64,000 nt of DNA from JAYFQF01 sp034927285 (GTDB lineage: Bacteria > Bacillota > Peptococcia > DRI-13 > UBA5745). Each line of letters opens with the position of its first letter. The first letter of the stretch is position 1. Shown here in pieces: positions 24,523 through 31,454 of this stretch. Where the stretch lies: the NCBI GenBank assembly GCA_034927285.1, contig JAYFQF010000015.1, forward strand, positions 1 through 64,000, in the 5' to 3' direction. Both the position numbers and the translations under genes were made by a program. The notes beneath the pieces were generated by a model. The model saw only the letters and a program-made list of their open reading frames with translations, was not told the DNA's origin and made no database searches.

Positions 24523-25563
24523 TCAATCCTGGCTTGCCCCTTCCGCTTTGGCCCGGGCGGTTTTAATTGAAGACGCGGCAAAATCATGGCTTTCCAGCTG
24601 AGCCAAAAAGCCGGAAGCCACCCACTGGGCCGCTTTTTCAACGGCTACCTGGATGGCCCGGGCCCGGGAGCTGCCATGACAGACGATACTGACGCCTTTC
24701 ACCCCTAAAAGGGGCGCGCCGCCATACTCCTCATAGTCCAGCTTTTTCTTCAGTTCCTTCAGGGCAGGTTTTAGAAGCATAGCCCCCAGCTTGCTTTTGG
24801 TATCGCTGAGAAACGCCTCTTTCATCAGGGCAAACATGGCTTCTCCGGTGCCTTCCATAGTCTTCAGCGCCACGTTGCCGGAAAAGCCGTCGGTAACGAT
24901 AATATCCGCCCGGCCTTTCAAAATATCCCGGCCCTCCACATTGCCCCGGAAATTCAGGCCCTGGGATTCGCTTAAAAGCCGATGAGCTTTCTGGGTCCGC
25001 TCATCGCCCTTTTCCGCCTCAGCCCCGTTGCTCAACAACCAGACCCCCGGATTTTCGATGCCCAGGGCATGACAGGCATAAATGCGGCCCATCCAGGCAA
25101 ACTGCAGCAGATTTTCCGGCTCGGAGTCGGTATTGGCGCCGATATCCAGCATAAAACGGGGGCCTTGCAAAGTCGGCATAAATGAGCCGATAGCAGGTCT
25201 GTCCACGCCCTTGATCCGGCCCAGGCCGAAGAGGGCCGCTACCATCTGGGCGCCGGTGGAACCGGCGCTCACCACGGCGTCGGCCTGCCCTTCCTTCACC
25301 AGCTTCGTGGCCACGGTGATGGAGGCGTCTTTTTTGCGCCGGTAAGCCATGGCCGGATGCTCGTCCATGCCGATCACCTCTGCCGCGTGGCAGACCCGAA
25401 CCCTTGCCGTCTCCTTTGCCTTGGGCCAGCAATTTAAAATAGCCTCTTCGTCGCCCACTAAAATCAATTCCAGACCCGGGTCGGCCTCCAGAGCCTGCCG
25501 TGCGCCTTTGACGATCTCCTCCGGGGCATGATCCCCGCCCATGGCATCTATCGCTATCCGCAT
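24523..25563 (-). CDS. plsX: Phosphate acyltransferase PlsX
   Basis: The 346-residue protein begins MRIAIDAMGGDHAPEEIVKG, the PlsX signature, and contains GSTGAQMVAA and ADIIVTDGFSGNVALK. It makes acyl-phosphate from acyl-ACP for phospholipid synthesis by PlsY. It follows rpmF, but a terminator lies between. No FapR homologue is nearby. Confidence 0.97.
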   Translation of the reverse strand: MRIAIDAMGGDHAPEEIVKGARQALEADPGLELILVGDEEAILNCWPKAKETARVRVCHAAEVIGMDEHPAMAYRRKKDASITVATKLVKEGQADAVVSAGSTGAQMVAALFGLGRIKGVDRPAIGSFMPTLQGPRFMLDIGANTDSEPENLLQFAWMGRIYACHALGIENPGVWLLSNGAEAEKGDERTQKAHRLLSESQGLNFRGNVEGRDILKGRADIIVTDGFSGNVALKTMEGTGEAMFALMKEAFLSDTKSKLGAMLLKPALKELKKKLDYEEYGGAPLLGVKGVSIVCHGSSRARAIQVAVEKAAQWVASGFLAQLESHDFAASSIKTARAKAEGASQD

Positions 25564-25627
25564 AATCTCCTCCTGTCGCCTGGCCCGCCCGGATCAGCCG
25601 GAAGGCCGCTCATCAAAATGGGTACGG

Positions 25628-25668
25628 AAAAAACTCTCCCTGATCGGCTTAACGTCAATGGGAGAGTT
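25628..25668 (-). terminator. Terminator/attenuator between rpmF and plsX
   Basis: A perfect 9-bp stem (25632-25640 and 25660-25668) with a 19-nt loop is followed on the minus strand by TTTTTT. No strong promoter is seen between it and plsX, so plsX may depend on readthrough. Confidence 0.75.
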
Positions 25669-25694
25669 CGCAAGTACAATATCGGAAAATCAGA

Positions 25695-25886
25695 TCAGTC
25701 CTCTTTAACTTTGGGAGCCACCGTGATTTTTTCATTGTAGTAGCCGCAAGAAGGACAAATCCGGTGAGGCATTTTAGGTTCATGACATTTGGGGCACTCC
25801 GCAAACTTAGGAGCCTCCATTTTCATAACCGCCGCACGGCTTCTCCGTACTCTGGACTTGGAATGACGATGTTGTTGTACACCCAT
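25695..25886 (-). CDS. rpmF: 50S ribosomal protein L32
   Basis: From ATG at 25886 with an AGGAGGTG site the protein has 63 residues. It has the basic L32 start (SKSRVRRSRAA) and an intact zinc ribbon with CPKC and CPSC pairs. It follows the yceD gene as usual. Confidence 0.96.
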   Translation of the reverse strand: MGVQQHRHSKSRVRRSRAAVMKMEAPKFAECPKCHEPKMPHRICPSCGYYNEKITVAPKVKED

Positions 25887-25932
25887 GATCCGCACCTCCT
25901 CTGCAAAAGACAAATCTTAGATTCGATATACT

Positions 25933-26397
25933 TTAATCCAACAGTTTTTTTAAAGCCGCCAAGCGAGGGTCCGTCTCTTTTTTTACACAACCGCACTCCC
26001 CGTCGGCCAGTGGTTTGCCGCAGATCGGGCACAGGCCTGGGCAATCGTCGCTGCAAAGTACTTTCAGCGGCAAGGACGCGATGAAATATTCCCGGGCGAC
26101 CTCCGCCACATCAAGGGAATCTTCTTCCGCAAACTCGCCGTAATCGTACAGCTCGTCGAATTCGCACCGGAAATCCTGGGTGACCGGGCCGAGACAGCGG
26201 CTGCAGGAACCTGCCAGGCGGGTGGTAAGCGTGCCCTTCAGACACAATTCGTTTCCCGTGTTTATCACGTTCCCGCAAACCCTGAGAGGCGTTAACAATC
26301 GGTATTCCTCATGCCGGATTTCCTCAGGGGGTAAAAGAAAGTCGAAGGCTTTCGCTGCCCCCGGCTCTTCCATCAGACGACTGATTTGAACCTTCAT
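25933..26397 (-). CDS. yceD: YceD/DUF177 family protein
   Basis: With the ATG at 26397 (GAGG 6 nt upstream) the product has 154 residues. It has the DUF177 Cys pair SCSRCLGP mid-protein and a second group CPGLCPICGKPL near the C-terminus. The family is found beside rpmF and is linked to rRNA or ribosome biogenesis. It leads the yceD-rpmF operon. Confidence 0.92.
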   Translation of the reverse strand: MKVQISRLMEEPGAAKAFDFLLPPEEIRHEEYRLLTPLRVCGNVINTGNELCLKGTLTTRLAGSCSRCLGPVTQDFRCEFDELYDYGEFAEEDSLDVAEVAREYFIASLPLKVLCSDDCPGLCPICGKPLADGECGCVKKETDPRLAALKKLLD

Positions 26398-26443
26398 GTC
26401 CATCCTCAAAATGACCTTTTTTACTTTAAAAATACCGAAGATC

Positions 26444-26472
26444 ATTATATCAGCCGCTCAAAGCTTTGTCAA
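26444..26472 (-). promoter_or_regulatory. Consensus sigma-A promoter of yceD-rpmF
   Basis: TTGACA (26467-26472) and TATAAT (26444-26449) on the minus strand are separated by 17 bp, a perfect consensus. Confidence 0.9.
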
Positions 26473-26620
26473 CGAAATTCCGCAGATCGCAGCCCAACGC
26501 CCCAGGCGGAGTCTAAAGGAGTGCCAAGTCTGGCCAGAGCCGGGCGTTAAGAATCGGGAAAATCAGAAAGGCCAGGGGGATCAGGGCGGATTGCTTCGAA
26601 TAAAAAAGCGCCGCAACGAC

Positions 26621-26648
26621 ACCTTTGCCAAGCCATGGTCATAGGATA
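26621..26648 (+). promoter_or_regulatory. Sigma-K-type sporulation promoter
   Basis: AC (26621-26622), 17 bp, then CATAGGATA (26640-26648) matches the sigma-K pattern AC-N16/17-CATAnnnTA. It lies 63 bp ahead of the Cys-rich gene, in its direction, and no sigma-A promoter competes. Confidence 0.62.
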
Positions 26649-26711
26649 TAGCGAGCCGGAGTTTCGGGCCCCCTCCGGCCCACCCCGAAAAAAAGAAAGG
26701 ATGCATGTCGA

Positions 26712-27404
26712 ATGAAATCCCTCAACGCAGGCACATATGTGGAGTCCTTTGGAACCACATTTGCCAACGGTCGCCCCGGCCGACCCGGGACCTACCCTGT
26801 AAACTGCAATTGGCCTACCTCCTGCCGCAAAGGCTGCGGTTACGACAACACGGTTCAGCAAGGCGTCTACAGCACGGGCTGTGGCAACACAGTTCTGCAA
26901 GGTGCCTACGGCACAGGCTGTGGCAACTCTGTTTTAAGTGTCTCCGTCAGCTCCTGCGGCTGCGGAAAAACCATCGGTGGCAGCGGCTGTACCAGCCGCT
27001 GCCGGCCTTTGCCTCCCTGCCCCGGCTGCTTTGACGGCTGCACGCAGATTTACTGTGATGATAAAGGCTGCAGAGTCGTGGGCCACAGTTCATACTCCAT
27101 GAACCAATGCCACGGCTTTGATCCCTGCTTCCCGCACAGATGGGGACGTCCCCCTTTCGCGGGTCGCTGCTGCAGACCTCTGCCGCCTTGCCCGCCCGTT
27201 TGCCGGCCGCTGCCTCCCTGCCCGCCGCCCTGCCGGCCTCTGCGGCCCTGCCGGCCCTTCTGGTTTGACGACTGCCGCCCGCCCTTTCGGCCTCCCTTCC
27301 GTCCCTTCCCCGGCTACAGACCCGGCCCCCTGCCCGGTCCGCGCCCCTATGAGGAAAGCGACGAGTACTGGGAATCTTATGAATACGGCGAAGCGGAAGA
27401 CTAA
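26712..27404 (+). CDS. Cys/Pro-rich low-complexity protein, putative spore coat component
   Basis: The 230-residue protein matches no family I recognise. It has 24 cysteines. An N-terminal part carries 13-15 residue repeats of the form GxYxTGCGNTVLQ (about residues 42-85). A middle part holds CGCGK and CPGC. The Pro-rich part repeats CRPLPPCPP (about 155-190). An acidic aromatic tail (EESDEYWESYEYGEAED) closes it. No signal peptide or membrane helix is visible. Cys-rich, repetitive composition, a sigma-K-like promoter and a strong terminator fit a mother-cell coat or crust protein cross-linked by disulfides. The start at 26712 has GAAAGG 11 nt upstream, an acceptable but long spacing. Confidence 0.75.
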   Translation: MKSLNAGTYVESFGTTFANGRPGRPGTYPVNCNWPTSCRKGCGYDNTVQQGVYSTGCGNTVLQGAYGTGCGNSVLSVSVSSCGCGKTIGGSGCTSRCRPLPPCPGCFDGCTQIYCDDKGCRVVGHSSYSMNQCHGFDPCFPHRWGRPPFAGRCCRPLPPCPPVCRPLPPCPPPCRPLRPCRPFWFDDCRPPFRPPFRPFPGYRPGPLPGPRPYEESDEYWESYEYGEAED

Positions 27405-27439
27405 AAAGCCCCTCCGGCAAAAAAAGCGGCACAGCGTTT

Positions 27440-27489
27440 AAGCCGCCCAGCGTGGAAAGCCTGCCTTTCCACTGCCGGGCGGCTTTTTT
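27440..27489 (+). terminator. Terminator of the Cys-rich gene
   Basis: AAGCCGCCC (27440-27448) pairs with GGGCGGCTT (27477-27485), enclosing an inner TGGAAAG/CTTTCCA stem, followed by TTTT. Confidence 0.9.
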
Positions 27490-27532
27490 GGGCGATCAAA
27501 CCCCCGTGGCAGGATCAGGCATTTTTTTAGGT

Positions 27533-28243
27533 TTACTGGGCGGCTTGGGCGTCGCGGATCAGATTCCGGATATGATTTTCCATAGCCTGACGGGCTTTCT
27601 CCGGCTCTTTGTTTATAATGGCGTCGTAGACGCCCCGGTGACCCTTCAGTTCGTCCTCGTCATTTATCCGGATGATATATTGAAAATCTTTGGTCTGCAT
27701 CATTAAAATAGATAGCTGTTTAAAAAAGCTGGCCAGGATCGGGTTTTTCGCCGCGGCAGCCACGGCCACATGAAAATCCAGGTTATCATCGGCTACCCAT
27801 TGGCCGGGCCGCCGGTTAGCCTCGGCGGCCAGCAGAGACTCTTTCAGCCGGATCAGGTCCTTTTCGTCGGCATTTTCCGCGGCGCAGGCGGCTATACCTG
27901 GTTCCAGGACCAGCCGTGCGCCCAGGATATCCAAAAGGTTGGACAGATACTTTTTATCGATCAGTTCTACAATTTTATTTTGCTCGCTGGCCATTTCCCT
28001 GAGCCCCAGATTATAGCGAATAGCCTGATAACCCTTTTCCGTAATGATGCGGCCCTTAAACTTTTCCTTCTGCAGATAGCCCCGGCTCTCCAGTTTATTC
28101 AGTACACGGCCCACCGTAGCCGAACTGACCCGGATTCCTTTTTCATTGAGATAATTTACGATATACCAGGAGCCGATGGGTTCCGGCGCGCTGCGGATCA
28201 ATTCCAGGATCAGGATCTCTTTCTCATCTAATTCTGTCGGCAT
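27533..28243 (-). CDS. FCD-domain regulator with non-GntR winged helix
   Basis: The 236-residue protein has a winged helix at residues 1-75 (EKEILILELI to EKGYQAI) resembling the NrpR/Rrf2-like wing rather than GntR. An all-helical FCD ligand domain (about 85-230) follows. FCD metal ligands are visible: DDNLDFHVAV, HRGVYDAI and MENHI. It points away from the symporter-lyase operon, with large palindromes between the genes, and probably controls that operon in response to an organic acid. Confidence 0.85.
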   Translation of the reverse strand: MPTELDEKEILILELIRSAPEPIGSWYIVNYLNEKGIRVSSATVGRVLNKLESRGYLQKEKFKGRIITEKGYQAIRYNLGLREMASEQNKIVELIDKKYLSNLLDILGARLVLEPGIAACAAENADEKDLIRLKESLLAAEANRRPGQWVADDNLDFHVAVAAAAKNPILASFFKQLSILMMQTKDFQYIIRINDEDELKGHRGVYDAIINKEPEKARQAMENHIRNLIRDAQAAQ

Positions 28244-28304
28244 GAGGGTTCCTCCTTATCTCTGACCGGCGGCCGTTCCTTTCCGGCCTTTCTTAAAAAA
28301 TAAG

Positions 28305-28333
28305 TTGACAGCCGCCGACAATGATGATACCTT
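28305..28333 (+). promoter_or_regulatory. Candidate promoter of symporter-lyase operon
   Basis: TTGACA (28305-28310) is followed 17 bp later by TACCTT (28328-28333). The -35 is perfect and the -10 weak, as expected for a regulated promoter. Confidence 0.5.
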
Positions 28334-28335
28334 AT

Positions 28336-28372
28336 CTCTAGCAGCTACTCACTAGATGAGTAGTAGCTAGAG
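28336..28372. promoter_or_regulatory. 37-bp nested palindromic operator
   Basis: Outer arms CTCTAGC / GCTAGAG and inner arms CTACTC / GAGTAG are centred on ACTAGAT. It overlaps the probable start of the symporter transcript and lies in the divergent gap, so it is the likely site of the FCD regulator. Confidence 0.75.
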
Positions 28373-28473
28373 AATAGTAAAGCTTGCTCATTTCTTTTTC
28401 CATCTTAAACCAGGGGCCCCGAATTTGTCAATCGTCCAAACTGTCTTTCGGAAAATCCAAAGGAGGTAAAAAC

Positions 28474-29733
28474 ATGTCCCAGCAGAAAATCCATGTAAAA
28501 GCCAACTATCGTTTTCCTATTATTTTGTTGGTCTGCGTTATCCTGGGCGGTATAGCCGGCGTTTTTCTCGGGGAAAAGGCCGCGGTCTTCAAGCCTATCG
28601 GTCAGATCTTTATCAATCTGCTTTTCACCCTCATCATTCCTTTGGTCTTCTTTTCCATTGCCAGCGCCATCTCCGGCTTCAGTGACTTAAGCCGGCTGGG
28701 CAAAATGCTGGGTTCTGTCATCGGCGTTTTCGTCTTTACCGGCGCCATCGCTTCCATCGTCATGCTGGTTCTGATCCAATTTATCCCCTACGGCCAGGGA
28801 CTGATCATTACCGCTACGGAAACCGCCGAGGCAGCCCAGCTGTCTTTGGGGGACCACCTGGTCAATATGTTTACTGTCAGTGATTTTCCTAATCTTCTGT
28901 CGAAAAGTCATATGATGCCTTTGATTGTCTTCGCCATCTTTTTCGGCGTAGCCGTAGCCATGCTGGGAGAAAAGGGCGCCGGAATACACCAGGGTCTGGT
29001 AAATATTTCCGAGGTAATCTATAAAATGATCGGCCTGCTGATGAAGGCTGCCCCCATCGGTCTGGCCGCCTATTTCGCCAACCTGACCGGCATTTACGGC
29101 CCCAGCCTTTTAGGTACCTATGCCAAGGCCATGGCCCTTTTTTACCCGACGCTCTTTGCTTACTTCTTCCTGTTCTTTTCTCTCTATGCTTATATGGCTT
29201 CCGGGAAGGCCGGCGTCAAAGCCTATTTCAAGAATATTTTTCCCGCTGCGGTCAATGCCATCGGTACCCGCAGCAGCGCCGCGACCATTCCGGTGAATCT
29301 GGAGGCCTGCAACCGGATCGGAGTTCCTCAGGACGTCAGCAGCGTGGTTCTGCCCATGGGAGCCACCATGCATATGGACGGCTCCTGTCTCAGCTGTATT
29401 TTTAAAATCACCGTTCTCAGCGCGATCTTCGGTATTCCCTTTGAAGGCCTGGGCACTTACGCCTTTGCGGTCATGGTGGCCGTATTCAGCGCCACGGCCA
29501 TATCCGCGGTTCCCGGCGGCGGCGCCGTGGGAGAGGCCATGATCGTCACGATGTTCGGCTTTCCTGCGGAAGCTTTGCCCATCGTGATCATGCTGGGCCA
29601 GCTTTGCGACCCCATCACCACCATGGTAAATTCCACCGGCGACACCGTGGCTTCCATGATGGTCACCCGGATTCTGGAAGGACCGGACTGGATGACGAGA
29701 AATCTTTCCGGTTTGCAGAATAAAAACTGGTAA
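28474..29733 (+). CDS. Dicarboxylate/amino acid:cation symporter (DAACS)
   Basis: The 419-residue membrane protein, starting at 28474 with an AGGAGG site, belongs to the GltP/DctA family. SSAATIPVNLEA (helical hairpin 1), MHMDGSCL (the NMDGT position of TM7) and AVPGGGAVGEAM (hairpin 2) are visible. The unusual MDGS in place of MDGT and the co-transcribed lyase genes suggest an acidic hydroxy-acid substrate rather than glutamate. Coupling would be to Na+ or H+. Confidence 0.88.
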   Translation: MSQQKIHVKANYRFPIILLVCVILGGIAGVFLGEKAAVFKPIGQIFINLLFTLIIPLVFFSIASAISGFSDLSRLGKMLGSVIGVFVFTGAIASIVMLVLIQFIPYGQGLIITATETAEAAQLSLGDHLVNMFTVSDFPNLLSKSHMMPLIVFAIFFGVAVAMLGEKGAGIHQGLVNISEVIYKMIGLLMKAAPIGLAAYFANLTGIYGPSLLGTYAKAMALFYPTLFAYFFLFFSLYAYMASGKAGVKAYFKNIFPAAVNAIGTRSSAATIPVNLEACNRIGVPQDVSSVVLPMGATMHMDGSCLSCIFKITVLSAIFGIPFEGLGTYAFAVMVAVFSATAISAVPGGGAVGEAMIVTMFGFPAEALPIVIMLGQLCDPITTMVNSTGDTVASMMVTRILEGPDWMTRNLSGLQNKNW

Positions 29734-29757
29734 TCACTCATCCAAAGGAGGAACCTC

Positions 29758-30039
29758 ATGAAAAAAAGAATGTTGATCATGGAACCCGACGACAATGCCG
29801 GCGTTATGCTGGAAGACGCCAGGCAAAACGACGCCGCTACCTTTGAGAACACCACGGTGGTGGCCCTGGAGCCGATCGAGTTCGCCCATAAAATCGCTTT
29901 GCGGGATATCTTTAAAAACGAAGATATCATCAAATACGGCGAGGTTATCGGCTATGCGTTAAAAGATATTCAGAAAGGTCAGTGGATCCACATTCACAAT
30001 ATGGACGACGTACACGGCCGGGAAGGGAGACTCCTGTAA
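29758..30039 (+). CDS. UxaA-family lyase, small SAF-domain subunit
   Basis: The 93-residue protein matches the N-terminal SAF domain of UxaA/altronate dehydratase, or the separate SuyA subunit of sulfolactate sulfo-lyase. It ends HIHNMDDVHGREGRLL, the usual domain end. The AAAGGAGG site is strong. Its stop overlaps the next start (TAATG), so it forms a complex with the large subunit. Confidence 0.87.
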   Translation: MKKRMLIMEPDDNAGVMLEDARQNDAATFENTTVVALEPIEFAHKIALRDIFKNEDIIKYGEVIGYALKDIQKGQWIHIHNMDDVHGREGRLL

Positions 30040-31211
30040 TGAAGCTACTGGGTTACAAACGCGAAAACGGACAATACGGTATCCGGAATTATATTGCGGT
30101 CATCCCCTCGGTTTTCTGTGCCAATCATGCGGCGGAGCAAATCGCCAGGCAGGTGGATATGTGCGTAGCTCTGCCCCACCCTCTGGGCTGCGGCCAGCAC
30201 GGCTCGGATCTGGACCAGACCATTAATACCTTGATCGGACTGGGAAAAAACCCGAATATCGGCGCGGTAATCGTCGTAGGCTTAGGCTGTGAAAGAGTGT
30301 CGGTAAAAGAACTCTGCGACGGAATCGCTCCCAGCGGCAAACCGGTGGAAACCCTGGTGATCCAGGAAATCGGCGGTACGGTAAAAACCATTGCCCGTGG
30401 TGTGGAGATTGCCACCAAAATGGCTCAGCGCCTGTCCCAACAGCAGAAGGTGGAGTTTGACATCAGCGAGCTGCTGGTGGGCGTTAAGTGCGGCGGCACC
30501 GACGCCACCTCCGGAATCGCCGCCAATCCGGCTTTAGGGATGGCGATAGACCGGATCATCGATCAGGGGGGCTCCGCCATCCTGACCGAGGTAGGCGAGC
30601 TGGTGGGCGTAGAGCACATCCTGGCCAAGCGGGCCGTCAACGAGCAAGTGGGCCAGGAGATCATCCGCATTATCCGTCATTCGGAAGACGTGCTGCGGGA
30701 AAGCACAAAAAATTACGACCGAACCAGCAACCGGGCCGCTTTAGTCACCCCCGGAAATTTTGACGGCGGCGTAAGCTCGGTTACCGAAAAGGCCCTGGGG
30801 GGCATGTTCAAATCCGGCAGCCGTCCTTTTGTCGGCACCCTGGGTTATAGCCAGGCGCCGAAAGCCCACGGTCTCTACCTGATGGACGCCGAAGGCCAGG
30901 ACGGAGAAGTTGTTACCCCCATGGCCGCCGCCGGCGCTCAAATCGTCTGTTTTACTTCCGGCAGGGGCACGCCCACCGGCTTTCCTTTTGTCCCCGTGAT
31001 CAAAATCACCGGTAATAACGCCACCTTCCGTAAGATGGAGGACAATATCGATATCAATGCGGGCAGCATTATCGCCGGCAATAAAAAGATCAGCGAGGTG
31101 GGGGAAGAAATCTATCAGGAAATTCTCGCCGTAGCCCGGGGAAAAAAGACCAAAGCCGAGGCTATGGGCCACAGCGAACTCTTTACCATCGGGCGTTTCG
31201 AGACCTATTAA
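30039..31211 (+). CDS. UxaA-family lyase, large catalytic subunit
   Basis: The 390-residue protein matches the catalytic part of UxaA/GarD or SuyB. It keeps the iron ligand elements GCGQHG, GLGCERV and VGVKCGGTDATSGI. The reaction is a beta-elimination from a hydroxy-acid: water loss for altronate/galactarate types, sulfite loss for sulfolactate. A split two-subunit form plus a dicarboxylate-type symporter is compatible with either. No sugar-acid isomerase or aldolase gene is nearby. Confidence 0.87.
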   Translation: MKLLGYKRENGQYGIRNYIAVIPSVFCANHAAEQIARQVDMCVALPHPLGCGQHGSDLDQTINTLIGLGKNPNIGAVIVVGLGCERVSVKELCDGIAPSGKPVETLVIQEIGGTVKTIARGVEIATKMAQRLSQQQKVEFDISELLVGVKCGGTDATSGIAANPALGMAIDRIIDQGGSAILTEVGELVGVEHILAKRAVNEQVGQEIIRIIRHSEDVLRESTKNYDRTSNRAALVTPGNFDGGVSSVTEKALGGMFKSGSRPFVGTLGYSQAPKAHGLYLMDAEGQDGEVVTPMAAAGAQIVCFTSGRGTPTGFPFVPVIKITGNNATFRKMEDNIDINAGSIIAGNKKISEVGEEIYQEILAVARGKKTKAEAMGHSELFTIGRFETY

Positions 31212-31382
31212 AAGAGCGTTGAGAGAGTTCCGGGTTCTGAAAGGGCCCCAAGTTTGAAGGGGCTCTGATCTCTGAAAAGGCTCCGGCGCCGAAAAAGCTC
31301 CGGGTCCTGAAAAGAGTCTCAGTCCTGAAATTCCGACCGAAAAGGGCCCCTGAGCTGAAATCCCGGGCTGCTTTTTAACAGA
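31212..31382. repeat. Degenerate short repeats
   Basis: About seven imperfect copies of a motif like CTCCGGGTCCTGAAAAG follow the lyase gene (clearest near 31228, 31273, 31297 and 31313). They code for nothing obvious. Confidence 0.55.
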
Positions 31383-31428
31383 AAGCTCCGGACCGCAATT
31401 TTATTTTCCGGCGGTCCGGAGCTTTTTT
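31383..31428 (+). terminator. Terminator of symporter-lyase operon
   Basis: A perfect 14-bp stem (31383-31396 and 31411-31424) is followed by TTTT. Confidence 0.92.
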
Positions 31429-31454
31429 CTGCTTTTCTGATGCTGATTTCTTCC

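Larger units (their letters stand above)
26398..26711. other. Intergenic region with two divergent promoters
   Basis: This 314-bp gap has no convincing gene. It holds the yceD promoter (26444-26472) and a sigma-K-like promoter (26621-26648), described separately. Confidence 0.8.

Noticed and set aside
26547..26900. Minus-strand frame overlapping the Cys-rich gene
   Set aside because: It lacks a ribosome binding site and runs antisense to the repeats and across the sigma-K-like promoter region.
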